32,289 nucleotides of DNA from Candidatus Fermentibacter danicus (GTDB taxonomy: Bacteria > Fermentibacterota > Fermentibacteria > Fermentibacterales > Fermentibacteraceae): contig LKHC01000082.1 of the NCBI GenBank assembly GCA_001618605.1, forward strand, positions 10,606 through 42,894, given 5' to 3'. A program made the position numbers and the translations under genes. Each line of letters opens with the position of its first letter. Position 1 is the first letter of the stretch. The notes beneath the pieces are model-generated. The model had not been told where the DNA came from, did not search any database, and was given only the letters and a program-made list of their open reading frames with translations. Shown in pieces: positions 24,232 through 31,637 of this stretch.

Positions 24232-24260
24232 TTGACGGAAGAACGGGGCCGGCGTAGATT
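24232..24260 (+). promoter_or_regulatory. Sigma70-like promoter of rpsD
   Basis: TTGACG (24232-24237), 17 bases, TAGATT (24255-24260), about 70 bases before the rpsD start. Same -35 box as the pilus and sigma-factor promoters. Confidence 0.6.
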
Positions 24261-24298
24261 TTGCGAGCTTTTGCGATAGTTCGGTTTTCAATGTCGAT

Positions 24299-24321
24299 GG
24301 CCGCCGGTGGCGGCCCGGAGG
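24299..24321 (+). promoter_or_regulatory. Hairpin abutting the rpsD ribosome-binding site
   Basis: GGCCGCC (24299-24305), GGT loop, GGCGGCC (24309-24315): a 7-bp all-GC stem that ends at the base before the Shine-Dalgarno CGGAGG (24316-24321). It could control access of ribosomes to rpsD, as S4 represses its own mRNA in other bacteria (inference). Confidence 0.45.
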
Positions 24322-24329
24322 TCGTTGCA

Positions 24330-24944
24330 GTGTCGACTTACAGAGGCCCGAGACTGAGAAAGGTCAGATCACTCGGAGTCAGTCTTCCGGGATTGACCCA
24401 CAAGGCGGTAAAGAAGCGCACCTCCCCGCCGGGAGAGGCCGGCGGCCAGCATCGCAGACGCCGCGTTTCCGTCTACAGGATGCAGCTCGCCGAGAAGCAG
24501 AAGATCCGCTACAACTACGGCCTTTCCGAGAAGCAGCTCGGTGCCTATTACAATCAGGCGTCCAGACTTCCGGGTGAGACCGGCGTGAATCTGCTGCAGC
24601 TCGTGGAGCGGAGGCTCGACAACGTCGTGGCGCGCGCCGGGTTCGCCAGCACCATTCCGGCTGCCCGCCAGCTCGTCTCCCACGGTCACATAACCGTCAA
24701 CGGCCGCAAGGTGGACATAGCCTCGTACCAGGTCGGAGTCGGCGACATCATCTCGCTCAAGGAGTCAAGCAGGGATCTCAAGGTGGTAGTGGACAACATC
24801 GCCCAAGGCCGCGGCATCGGTGTCCCGGCATACCTCGAGGTCGATCCGAAGGCTCGGAAGGCATCGATGAAGTCGCTGCCCGCCCGTGAGGACATCACGC
24901 TCGAAGTGCAGGAGCGGATGGTCGTCGAGTTCTACTCGAAATAA
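24330..24944 (+). CDS. rpsD: 30S ribosomal protein S4
   Basis: A 204-residue protein of normal length. The start STYRGPRLRKVRSLG, LPGLTHKAVKKR and PGEAGGQHRRRRVSVYRMQLAEKQKIRYNYG match bacterial S4 of the cysteine-free type. The S4 RNA-binding domain is clear: RRLDNVVARAGFASTIPAARQLVSHGHITVNGRKVD (about 93-128). S4 starts 30S assembly by binding 16S rRNA and usually represses its own operon. The GTG start is supported by GGAGG 8 bases upstream and by homology. Unusually, it is alone: no rpsM, rpsK, rpoA or rplQ is next to it. A terminator hairpin follows. Confidence 0.97.
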   Translation: MSTYRGPRLRKVRSLGVSLPGLTHKAVKKRTSPPGEAGGQHRRRRVSVYRMQLAEKQKIRYNYGLSEKQLGAYYNQASRLPGETGVNLLQLVERRLDNVVARAGFASTIPAARQLVSHGHITVNGRKVDIASYQVGVGDIISLKESSRDLKVVVDNIAQGRGIGVPAYLEVDPKARKASMKSLPAREDITLEVQERMVVEFYSK

Positions 24945-24967
24945 TCCGCTTTTCGTTTTCGCATGAA

Positions 24968-24991
24968 GAGGGGCGCCCCACCGCGCCCCTC
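24968..24991 (+). terminator. Terminator-like hairpin after rpsD
   Basis: GAGGGGCGC / GCGCCCCTC, a 9-bp stem with loop CCCACC, 23 bases after the stop. The 3' arm overlaps the first 7 bases of the left inverted repeat of the element that follows. Confidence 0.6.
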
Positions 24992-25027
24992 CCCTATCAG
25001 ATCGTTTTTACAATCTGGACCAAACTC
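24985..25027 (+). repeat. Left terminal inverted repeat
   Basis: Begins GCCCCTCCCCTATCAGATCG and ends with AATCTGGACCAAA plus three to four bases. It matches the reverse complement of 25248-25290 except at three internal positions and the last base. Confidence 0.8.
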
Positions 25028-25247
25028 CTTTCGACATGACTTAACGCGTTACTGTATAACGAAATAGCATATTGCTTAATGCCGGGACGACTGACTCATT
25101 TCTACGATATATTTACGCATAGAAAAGCCATCACCTCCGAATGCTATACGAAACATGACAAGATATAATACCATCACTGACGTGTTCTACGGGCTGACAG
25201 CTTTATGGAAATAGTACAGTATAACATGATATGATTACAAAGTGCGC

Positions 25248-25290
25248 GAATTTGGTCCAGATTTTAAAAGCGATCTGATAGGGGAGGGGC
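25248..25290 (-). repeat. Right terminal inverted repeat, carrying a Shine-Dalgarno
   Basis: Inverted copy of 24985-25027. Its outer end, GGGGAGGGG (25281-25289), lies 5 bases before the ATG of the methyltransferase and is that gene's only plausible ribosome-binding site. Confidence 0.8.
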
Positions 25291-25294
25291 TGAT

Positions 25295-26089
25295 ATGATT
25301 CGGGGATATGCGGCTCCCAGGCTGGTCGAAAATCTCGATGAGTGCTGCTTCTATCACACCATGGACCTTCCCGGGGTTGGAACGGTCCATGGCCCCTGGG
25401 ATCTCCGGCGCGGTGTCGACGACTACCTGGGCCACATCGATCTCCGGGGGAGGACCGTGCTCGAGCCCGGTCCGGCGAGCGGCTTCTTCACCTTCGAGAT
25501 GGAGAGGCGCGGGGCGGAGGTCACCGCATACGACCTCTCGGAGGAGCAGGAGTGGGACATCATCCCCTACGCCGGCCGCGACGCCTCCATCGAACTCGGC
25601 GAGATGCGCGCGCAGATGAGGCGGATCAACAACTCGTTCTGGTTCTGTCACAGGCTCCTGGGTTCGAAGGCGAGGATGGTCCACGGCCATGTCTATGAAA
25701 TGCCCGATGATATCGGCACCTTCGACGTCTGTCTGCTGGGCAGCATCCTGCTGCATCTCAGGGATCCGTTCCTCGCGATGCAGAAGTGCCTTTCGCATAC
25801 CCGGGAGACGGTCGTCGTAACGGACATGCTGCCGAGGTCGGATCTGCTGCCCGCGAACGCGCTGCGGAGGCTCGTTCCCGGCGTGTTCAGGCAGCCGTCG
25901 ATCGGTTTCGCCCCGGACGGGGAGCTGATGCGCCCCACCGATACATGGTGGAAGCTCCACCCCGAAGTTGTCATCCGAATGCTCGGAGTGCTCGGCTTCG
26001 GCAACGCCAGGGTCACATACCACAGGCAGCCCTACCGTGGGCGCAGGCTGCGCCTCTTCACCGTCGTCGCGAACAGGGTCAGGGGATGA
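25295..26089 (+). CDS. Class I SAM methyltransferase, DUF1698/CmoB-like
   Basis: A 264-residue protein. The SAM core starts at about residue 50: TVLEPGPASGFFTFEMERRG (motif I), VTAYDLSEEQEW, then MVHGHVYEMPDDIGTFDVCLLGSILLHLRDP and a C-terminal MRPTDTWWKLHPEVVIRMLGVLGF segment. That last segment and the N-terminal FYHTMDLPG… region resemble DUF1698 proteins related to tRNA-modifying CmoB; the true acceptor is unknown. GGGGAGGGG inside the right inverted repeat of the upstream element is its ribosome-binding site. No strong promoter was found, so it may depend on read-through from rpsD or on the element. It ends at a shared hairpin. Confidence 0.8.
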   Translation: MIRGYAAPRLVENLDECCFYHTMDLPGVGTVHGPWDLRRGVDDYLGHIDLRGRTVLEPGPASGFFTFEMERRGAEVTAYDLSEEQEWDIIPYAGRDASIELGEMRAQMRRINNSFWFCHRLLGSKARMVHGHVYEMPDDIGTFDVCLLGSILLHLRDPFLAMQKCLSHTRETVVVTDMLPRSDLLPANALRRLVPGVFRQPSIGFAPDGELMRPTDTWWKLHPEVVIRMLGVLGFGNARVTYHRQPYRGRRLRLFTVVANRVRG

Positions 26090-26124
26090 CCCGGCTGCGG
26101 AATCCCAGGCGATGGATGAGGGGC

Positions 26125-26153
26125 GCGGCTCCCGGCGCACAGCCGGGAGCCGC
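26125..26153. terminator. Bidirectional hairpin between convergent genes
   Basis: A 12-bp stem GCGGCTCCCGGC / GCCGGGAGCCGC with a GCACA loop. It lies 35 bases after the methyltransferase stop and 9 bases beyond the end of the minus-strand gene. Confidence 0.75.
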
Positions 26154-26162
26154 TCAGGGAAA

Positions 26163-27596
26163 TCAGATCAGCTTCGAGAGGTTGTCGGCGAGCATCCTGG
26201 AATAGTCGTCCCTCGGGAACGACGAGCGCAGCGCCCGCGCGGCCAGTTCGAGGGACTCCTGCAGAGGCAGGGTGTACCTCATGGTCATGAACCTGCTCCT
26301 GTAGGCCTCCACCTCGTCTGACACGTCGGCCTTGTCCCTTATGCAGCGCGCCATCATCGACGCCACGGGTTCGAAGTCGTCCTCGTTCATCCCGAACCGC
26401 GTCATCTCGGATACGCCGGTGCGGAGGCCGCTGGATACGAGGAACGTCTCGTCGTCGGGGAGGGCCTGGTAGTTAACTATGATGCCGTTCTCCTCGAGCC
26501 TCCTTGCAATTTCCGCGCCGTCTCCGAACTCGCTCACCCTCAGCACCACCTGGTGGGTCATCGTGTAGCCGTCGGAGGGGTCTCCCTCGACCCTGAGGCC
26601 GTTTGCGGCGAGATGTCTTGCAAAGGCCCTGGCGTTCTTCAGCACCTGGGTCTGGTACTCCTCCTTGAACTCGTTCATCTCGTGGGTCGCCACGAGAAGG
26701 CCGAGAAGGGTGGCCAGGTGGTGGTTGCTGGTGCTGCCGGGGAAGGCCCTGCTCCGGATGTCGAGCCACAGCTTGCGGAACGGGCTCGACTTGTCCATCC
26801 TGCTGGCGATCACGCCTCGCTGCGGCCCGAAGAAGGTCTTGTGCGTGGAGCCCGTCACCAGGTCCGCCCCTTCCTCGAGGGGGGCCTGGAAAGCGCCGTA
26901 GAGGCCCAGTACATGGGCCATGTCATACATTATCACGGGTCTGGGATGCATGTCCTCCACGATCTCCGCGACCATGCTGACGGGTTCCGGGTACAGGAAC
27001 ATGCTCTTGCCGAACACGATCAGCTCGGGCTTGCTGTCATCGATCAGCCCGGCGAGCCTGTCCGTGTCGATCCTGTACATGTTGTCCGCGCGGACGGGGA
27101 AGTTGATGCAGTTCTCCTCGCCGGTGGCCGGATTGATGTCAACGAAGTTGAACAGCGCGCCCATAGGCTGGCTGGACAGATGTCCGCCCTTGCCCAGGTC
27201 GTTGTTCATCACGGCGCGGAGCTTCCTGAAGACCCCGGGTGCCGAGTCCCTGTTTACGAAGCGGGTCACGGCCTTGAAGACGATCTCGTTCGCCATCTGG
27301 CCGCTGACGGGCCTCAGTTCGGCCTCGGTCGCCCCGAAGTATTCGCACAGGGCTTCCTGCGCCTCGATCTCAACATCCCTGATGAAGTCCGTGCCCTGGT
27401 AGAAGTAGACCTCGCGGTTCTTCATCGACCTGTGCTCGGCATACCGCCCGGCGGGGTCGCACAGCTCGCATATCTTGACGATGGGGCTCGGAGTGTTCTC
27501 AGATGGGATCAGGTTGATGCAGCGCCTCTGCCTCCATGTGTTGTTACCCTCGATACGGTCGAAAAGGCTGCCGATCCTGTCCTCGAAGCCTGACAT
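26163..27596 (-). CDS. Divergent serine hydroxymethyltransferase-like PLP enzyme
   Basis: A 477-residue fold-type I PLP enzyme, about 60 longer than usual bacterial GlyA. Conserved points: CINLIPSENTPSP (family LIASEN), VSGQMANEIVF, the PLP-binding Asp-His pair YDMAHVLGLYG (Asp225, His228), the Schiff-base lysine in STHKTFFGPQRG (Lys253), and VSSGLRTGVSEMTRFGM. Divergent points: the EGYPGxRYYGG loop reads AEHRSMKNREVYFYQG, TDNHLVLVDL reads YTMTHQVVLRVS, and NKNxIPFD is NYQALPDD. These regions handle serine and folate, so the substrate may differ. A run of GGAAGG repeats precedes the ATG. The 232 bases to prfB hold (GGCC)n at 27634-27650, the prfB promoter and nothing else clear. Confidence 0.82.
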   Translation of the reverse strand: MSGFEDRIGSLFDRIEGNNTWRQRRCINLIPSENTPSPIVKICELCDPAGRYAEHRSMKNREVYFYQGTDFIRDVEIEAQEALCEYFGATEAELRPVSGQMANEIVFKAVTRFVNRDSAPGVFRKLRAVMNNDLGKGGHLSSQPMGALFNFVDINPATGEENCINFPVRADNMYRIDTDRLAGLIDDSKPELIVFGKSMFLYPEPVSMVAEIVEDMHPRPVIMYDMAHVLGLYGAFQAPLEEGADLVTGSTHKTFFGPQRGVIASRMDKSSPFRKLWLDIRSRAFPGSTSNHHLATLLGLLVATHEMNEFKEEYQTQVLKNARAFARHLAANGLRVEGDPSDGYTMTHQVVLRVSEFGDGAEIARRLEENGIIVNYQALPDDETFLVSSGLRTGVSEMTRFGMNEDDFEPVASMMARCIRDKADVSDEVEAYRSRFMTMRYTLPLQESLELAARALRSSFPRDDYSRMLADNLSKLI

Positions 27597-27767
27597 CTGT
27601 CCTTCCTTCCTTCTTTCCCTCGCTGACCTCGGCGCGGCCGGCCGGCCGGCACCCTCATAGACGAAAGCGCGTCGGTCGATAATACTCGATCCGCCCCCGC
27701 GCGGCATTCCCGGTCGACCCGTCCGGTCCCCGTCCCTCTCCATGAGGGTCTTCCCGGATGCCGGCAC

Positions 27768-27796
27768 TTGTCCCCGGGGGCCACATTCACGATAAA
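27768..27796 (+). promoter_or_regulatory. Candidate promoter of the prfB-lysS-lol operon
   Basis: TTGTCC (27768-27773), 17 bases, GATAAA (27791-27796), about 33 bases before the prfB start. Four of six bases match the consensus in each box. Confidence 0.4.
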
Positions 27797-27828
27797 CGGA
27801 GCGATTTACGGCTGAAGGGATTGGGAAG

Positions 27829-28930
27829 ATGGTAACGGAGATGGACGAGAGGGTTTCCGCCCTGGAAGAAAGGCTTCAGCGGCTCATGGAGGGTCTTTGA
27901 CGCCGCATCCATGTCGGAACGCGAAAAAGTTCTAAGCGGGAGGATGGCCGGCTCGGACTTCTGGGACGACAGAAAGGCGGCGCTCGCCGTAATCGACGAA
28001 CTGAAGGGCATCCAGGCCTGGACGGAACCTCTGGGGAAGCTGGAACGCCAGGTGGAGGATCTCCGCGTGGCCGCCGAACTGCTCGAACAGGAGCCCGACG
28101 AGGACCTCGCCGCGGAGACCGCCCGCAGGCTCGATGCTCTGGAGGCGGAGTTCGACGTGCTCGAGTTCCGCAGCATGCTGTCCGGCAAGGATGACCGCAA
28201 GGATGCAATCCTTACCATCAGGTCCGGCGCGGGCGGCATAGACAGCCAGGACTGGGCCGGCATGCTGACGGACATGTACATCCGGTGGGCCGAGAAGATG
28301 GATTTCGAGGTGGAGATGCTCGACTCCCAGCCCGGCGAGGAGGCCGGCATCAGGGAGGCCGTCATCTCGATCAAGGGGCCGTTCGCCTACGGATATCTCC
28401 TGGCCGAGTCCGGGATCCACAGGCTGGTCCGGCGCTCCCCCTTCGATCAGAACCACAGGCGCCACACCAGTTTCGCCTCCGTCTTCGCCCTGCCCGAGGT
28501 GGACGAGAGCATCGACATCGACATACGCGACGATGATCTGCGGATCGACACGTTCCGCTCAAGCGGCGCCGGAGGGCAGCACGTGAACAAGACCTCCTCT
28601 GCGATCAGGATCACCCACATCCCGTCGGGCATAGTGGTCTCCTGCCAGGACGAGCGCTCGCAGCACAGGAACCGCGAGGTCGCGATGAGGATACTCCGGT
28701 CGAGGCTCTACGACCTGGAGGAGCAGAAGCGCAAGGCGGAGAAGGACGAGCTGGAGAGCACAAAGAAGGACGTCTCCTGGGGCAACCAGATAAGATCCTA
28801 CGTTCTGCAGCCCTATCAGATGGTGAAGGACCACAGGACGGGCATCGAGACGTCCGACGTGGAGGGTTTCCTCGCAGGCGACATCCAGGGTTTCATCGAG
28901 GAGTACCTCAGATCGGGGAACAGGGCATGA
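27829..28930 (+). CDS. prfB: Peptide chain release factor 2, programmed +1 frameshift
   Basis: RF2 ends translation at UGA and UAA. The first 23 codons (MVTEMDERVSALEERLQRLM EGL) stop at an in-frame TGA (27898-27900). A +1 shift at CTT-TGA-C gives …EGL-DAASMSEREKV… and continues without a break to 28930, 366 residues in all (E. coli 365). SPF (203-205, UGA reading) and GGQ (248-250, peptidyl hydrolysis) are present at almost the E. coli positions. Starting instead at the downstream ATG (27911) would remove the conserved N-terminal helix. It overlaps lysS by 4 bases, the same order as the E. coli prfB-lysS operon. Confidence 0.95.
27889..27901 (+). promoter_or_regulatory. RF2 autoregulatory frameshift site
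   Basis: GAGGGTCTTTGAC: a GGAGGG (27888-27893) that can pair with 16S rRNA, then the slippery CTT (27895-27897), the in-frame TGA and a following C. The E. coli site is AGGGGGTATCTTTGAC; here the Shine-Dalgarno-like block is 1-2 bases closer to CTT. Confidence 0.9.
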
Positions 28931-30393
28931 CCGAGAGGAACGATCAGATCGAACAGCGGCTGGCGAAGCTGGCCGGCATACGGGATGATCTGGGGCTGGA
29001 CCCCTATCCTCCGAGGACCGGCCCCGTGACTCCCGTCGCCCGTGTCGTGGAATCCGGCGAGACACAGGAGCCCGTCTCCACCGCCGGGCGGATCAGGGCC
29101 AGGAGGGAGCACGGGAAGACCGTCTTCATGGATGTCTGGAGCGAGGGGGCCTCGATCCAGGTCTATCTGAAGAAGGACAGGCTTCCCGAGGCCGTCTGGC
29201 GGCTCTCGGAGCTGCTCGATCTGGGCGACATCGTCCGGGTGACCGGACCGGTGTTCCGAACCAGGTCCGGCGAGCTGACCGTGCAGGTCGCGTCGCTCGA
29301 ACTCCTGTGCAAGAGCCTCAGGCCCCTCCCCGTGGTCAAGACCGATTCGGAAGGCCGCACCTTCGACGCCTTCGCCGACACGGAGATGATGTACAGGCAC
29401 AGGAGCATCGACCTGGCCGTCAATCCCGAAAGCAGAGAGCGCGCTCTGGCGAGATCGAGGATCATCACCGCCCTGCGCGCCTATCTGGACCGGAACCGCT
29501 TCGTCGAGGTCGAGACTCCGGTCCTCCAGCCGCTCTACGGCGGAGCCGCGGCGGAGCCGTTCAAGACCGAGTACGCTCATCTCGGCGAGACTTTCTACCT
29601 CAGGATAGCGACGGAGCTGTACCTCAAGAGGCTCCTGGCGGGCGGCATGGACAGGGTCTACGAGCTCGGCAAGGACTTCAGGAACGAGGGCATCGACAGC
29701 ACCCACTCCCCGGAGTTCACCCAGCTCGAGCTTTACGAAGCCTACGGCGACTACGGCACGATGATGACCCGCTTCGAGGAGATGATGCAGGAGGCGGCGC
29801 AGGCCGCCGGCTGCGGACGGACCGCCTCTTTCCGCGGACACGCGATAAGCCTCGAGGCCCCCTTCGCCCGGGTGGGATTCGTGGACGCCCTCCGGGAAGC
29901 CAGCGGCGAGGACTTCTTCTCCTGGGAGCCCGGAGCGCTGCGGAGGCTCTGCGACGATCTGGGCATCGCACCCGGCTCGTCGAGCCGCGAGGACATGATC
30001 GACAGGCTCTTCGACCATCACGTCACGTCGAAGCTCATCCAGCCGACGTTCGTCGTCGACTACCCGCAGTTCCTGTCCCCTCTGGCCAAGCTCAAGCCCG
30101 GCTGCCCTGGGATCACGGAGAGGTTCGAGCTGTTCATCGCCGGGCTCGAGATGTGCAACGCCTTCAGCGAACAGAACGACCCCGTCCTCCAGCGGAGGAT
30201 ACTCGTCGAGCAGGCGCAGGCCTCCAGCGAGAGGAAGGGCGACGTGGACGAGGAGTTCCTCGCGGCCCTCGAGCTGGGCATGCCTCCGGCGGGTGGGCTC
30301 GGCATCGGCGTGGACAGGCTCGTAATGGTCCTGACCGACGCCCGGTCGATCAGGGACGTGATCCTGTTCCCGCAGCTCAGGCGGCTCTCGTGA
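28927..30393 (+). CDS. lysS: Lysyl-tRNA synthetase, class II
   Basis: A 488-residue enzyme that charges tRNA-Lys. It has an N-terminal OB-fold anticodon-binding domain (about 45-145; TAGRIRARREHGKTVFMDV) and the class II catalytic domain: motif 1 around FVEVETPVLQP, motif 2 FRNEGIDSTHSPEFTQLE, and motif 3 GLGIGVDRLVMVL. The lysine-pocket sequence YELGKDFRNEG is standard. The length is near the usual 500. It overlaps prfB (ATGA) and the permease gene (GTGA) by 4 bases each, so all are probably one operon. Confidence 0.97.
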   Translation: MTERNDQIEQRLAKLAGIRDDLGLDPYPPRTGPVTPVARVVESGETQEPVSTAGRIRARREHGKTVFMDVWSEGASIQVYLKKDRLPEAVWRLSELLDLGDIVRVTGPVFRTRSGELTVQVASLELLCKSLRPLPVVKTDSEGRTFDAFADTEMMYRHRSIDLAVNPESRERALARSRIITALRAYLDRNRFVEVETPVLQPLYGGAAAEPFKTEYAHLGETFYLRIATELYLKRLLAGGMDRVYELGKDFRNEGIDSTHSPEFTQLELYEAYGDYGTMMTRFEEMMQEAAQAAGCGRTASFRGHAISLEAPFARVGFVDALREASGEDFFSWEPGALRRLCDDLGIAPGSSSREDMIDRLFDHHVTSKLIQPTFVVDYPQFLSPLAKLKPGCPGITERFELFIAGLEMCNAFSEQNDPVLQRRILVEQAQASSERKGDVDEEFLAALELGMPPAGGLGIGVDRLVMVLTDARSIRDVILFPQLRRLS

Positions 30394-31637
30394 GAGGCTC
30401 CATAACGCTGCCGGTGGCGTTCCGGCAGATCTGGAGCCGGTCGCATTCCGGCGTCGTGAGGATGGTTTCTTCGCTCTCCATCGCCGGGATAGCCATCGGA
30501 GTCGCGGCCCTGCTGCTTCTCGACTCCTTCATGAACGGCTTCCAGGGGGCCATCATGGACTTCCTGTCGGATGCAAACCCCCCCGTGGTCGTGACCGCTC
30601 CCGGAGGAGGAGCCCTCTCCGGCAGGGATGTGGTCCTCGTGGAGAGGCTCGCCTCGTCCATCCCGGGGCTCGGCCGTGTCTCGCCCTATCTGGAGAAGGC
30701 GGCGGTAGTCTCCGGGAACGGCGGATCGGTAGCCGGGATAGTCCTCCGGGCGGTCGATCCGGCCGCCGAAGCCCCGGTTTCGTCGCTCTCGCAGAGTCTT
30801 CCCGCGGGAGGGCGCGAGGCCGTCATAGGCTCGGATCTGGCCGTCCGGCTGAGGGTCGCGGTCGGCGACAGCATGAGGATCGCCTCTACGGAGACCATCG
30901 ACGTGACGGCCGCCGGGCGTGCGCTCGTCGATACGATCGTCGGCGTGAGGATCGCCGGCGTGCGGGACTTCGGTCTTGCAGAATACAACTCCGGTCTCGC
31001 CGTGGTGACCCTGGAGACCGCATCCGCCGTTTTCGGGGCGGATGGCGGCTACTCGGCCGCCGGGGTGGAACTCGATCGCGACGCCGATCCCGTCTCGACA
31101 TCCTCGGCTCTCTCCGAGGCGCTCAGATCGGAGTACGTGGATTCCAGACACGACAGATACATGGAGGCGGAAGCCTTCCTGGCCCGTCACGAGAACCTCT
31201 TCAGGGCCTTCGGGCTCGAACGGTTCGGGATGACCCTGGTCCTCGCGCTGATCACGGTGGTGGCCCTGCTGAACCTCTCCAGCGCTCTCGCCATGATCGC
31301 CCTCGAGCACCGGCGCGACACGGGCGTCCTCCGGGCGATGGGCGCCGGACCCGGCACGATCTTCCGCGTCGCCCTCACGCAGGGTCTGCTTCTGGGGGTC
31401 TCGGGCTGCGCCGCCGGAACCCTGTTCGCTTCAGCCGCGATCTTCCTGGTGAACAGGGTGATCCCGTTCAGGCTGGAGGATTCGGTGTACTGGGTGGACA
31501 CCCTGGTCGCCCGGATCGACCCGGGGACATGGGTGGTCATAGCGGGGGGCACTCTGGCTGCATGCCTGGCGGCATCCCTCGTTCCCGCGGCCGGAGCCGT
31601 GGCCGTCCCTCCTGCCGAGTGCGTGAGACATGAATGA
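30390..31637 (+). CDS. lolC: LolC/LolE-family lipoprotein-releasing permease
   Basis: A 415-residue MacB/LolC-type permease. The N-terminal cytoplasmic stretch VAFRQIWSRSHSGVVRMV is followed by helix 1 (about 30-50, LSIAGIAIGVAALLLLDSFM), a periplasmic domain (about 55-270), and three C-terminal helices (about 278-303, 328-355, 377-400) with ALEHRRDTGVLRAMGAGPGTIFR between the first two, the usual coupling loop for the ATPase. It extracts outer-membrane lipoproteins from the inner membrane with LolD. A single fused LolC/E type would work as a homodimer (inference). The GTG start overlaps lysS. It overlaps the lolD frame by 8 bases. Confidence 0.88.
   Translation: MRGSITLPVAFRQIWSRSHSGVVRMVSSLSIAGIAIGVAALLLLDSFMNGFQGAIMDFLSDANPPVVVTAPGGGALSGRDVVLVERLASSIPGLGRVSPYLEKAAVVSGNGGSVAGIVLRAVDPAAEAPVSSLSQSLPAGGREAVIGSDLAVRLRVAVGDSMRIASTETIDVTAAGRALVDTIVGVRIAGVRDFGLAEYNSGLAVVTLETASAVFGADGGYSAAGVELDRDADPVSTSSALSEALRSEYVDSRHDRYMEAEAFLARHENLFRAFGLERFGMTLVLALITVVALLNLSSALAMIALEHRRDTGVLRAMGAGPGTIFRVALTQGLLLGVSGCAAGTLFASAAIFLVNRVIPFRLEDSVYWVDTLVARIDPGTWVVIAGGTLAACLAASLVPAAGAVAVPPAECVRHE

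Larger units (their letters stand above)
24985..25290. mobile_element. 306-bp AT-rich element with 43-bp terminal inverted repeats (MITE-like)
   Basis: The two ends are near-perfect inverted copies (40 of 43 positions). They enclose 220 bases of about 39% G+C (hand count), in a region otherwise well above 60%. No open frame of note lies inside. The interior holds TAACGCGTTA (a palindrome, 25041-25050), a perfect TATAAT (25164-25169) without a good -35, and several similar TATAAC/TATACG-type words. No target-site duplication is visible. The outer ends fall at the rpsD hairpin and just before the next gene's start, so the right arm contributes that gene's ribosome-binding site. The best fit is a non-autonomous transposable element; a large structured RNA leader is the alternative. 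Confidence 0.65.

Noticed and set aside
24985-25290. Retron-type msr/msd RNA
   Set aside because: Paired inverted repeats around a non-coding stretch fit loosely, but no reverse transcriptase gene is nearby and the arms are much longer than retron a1/a2 repeats.
27634-27650. GGCC tandem run upstream of the SHMT-like gene as an operator
   Set aside because: Simple low-complexity GC sequence that could arise by slippage; no second site or partner seen.
27911-28930. prfB starting at the downstream ATG without a frameshift
   Set aside because: It would remove 27 residues matching the RF2 N-terminus and leave the CTT-TGA-C site unexplained.
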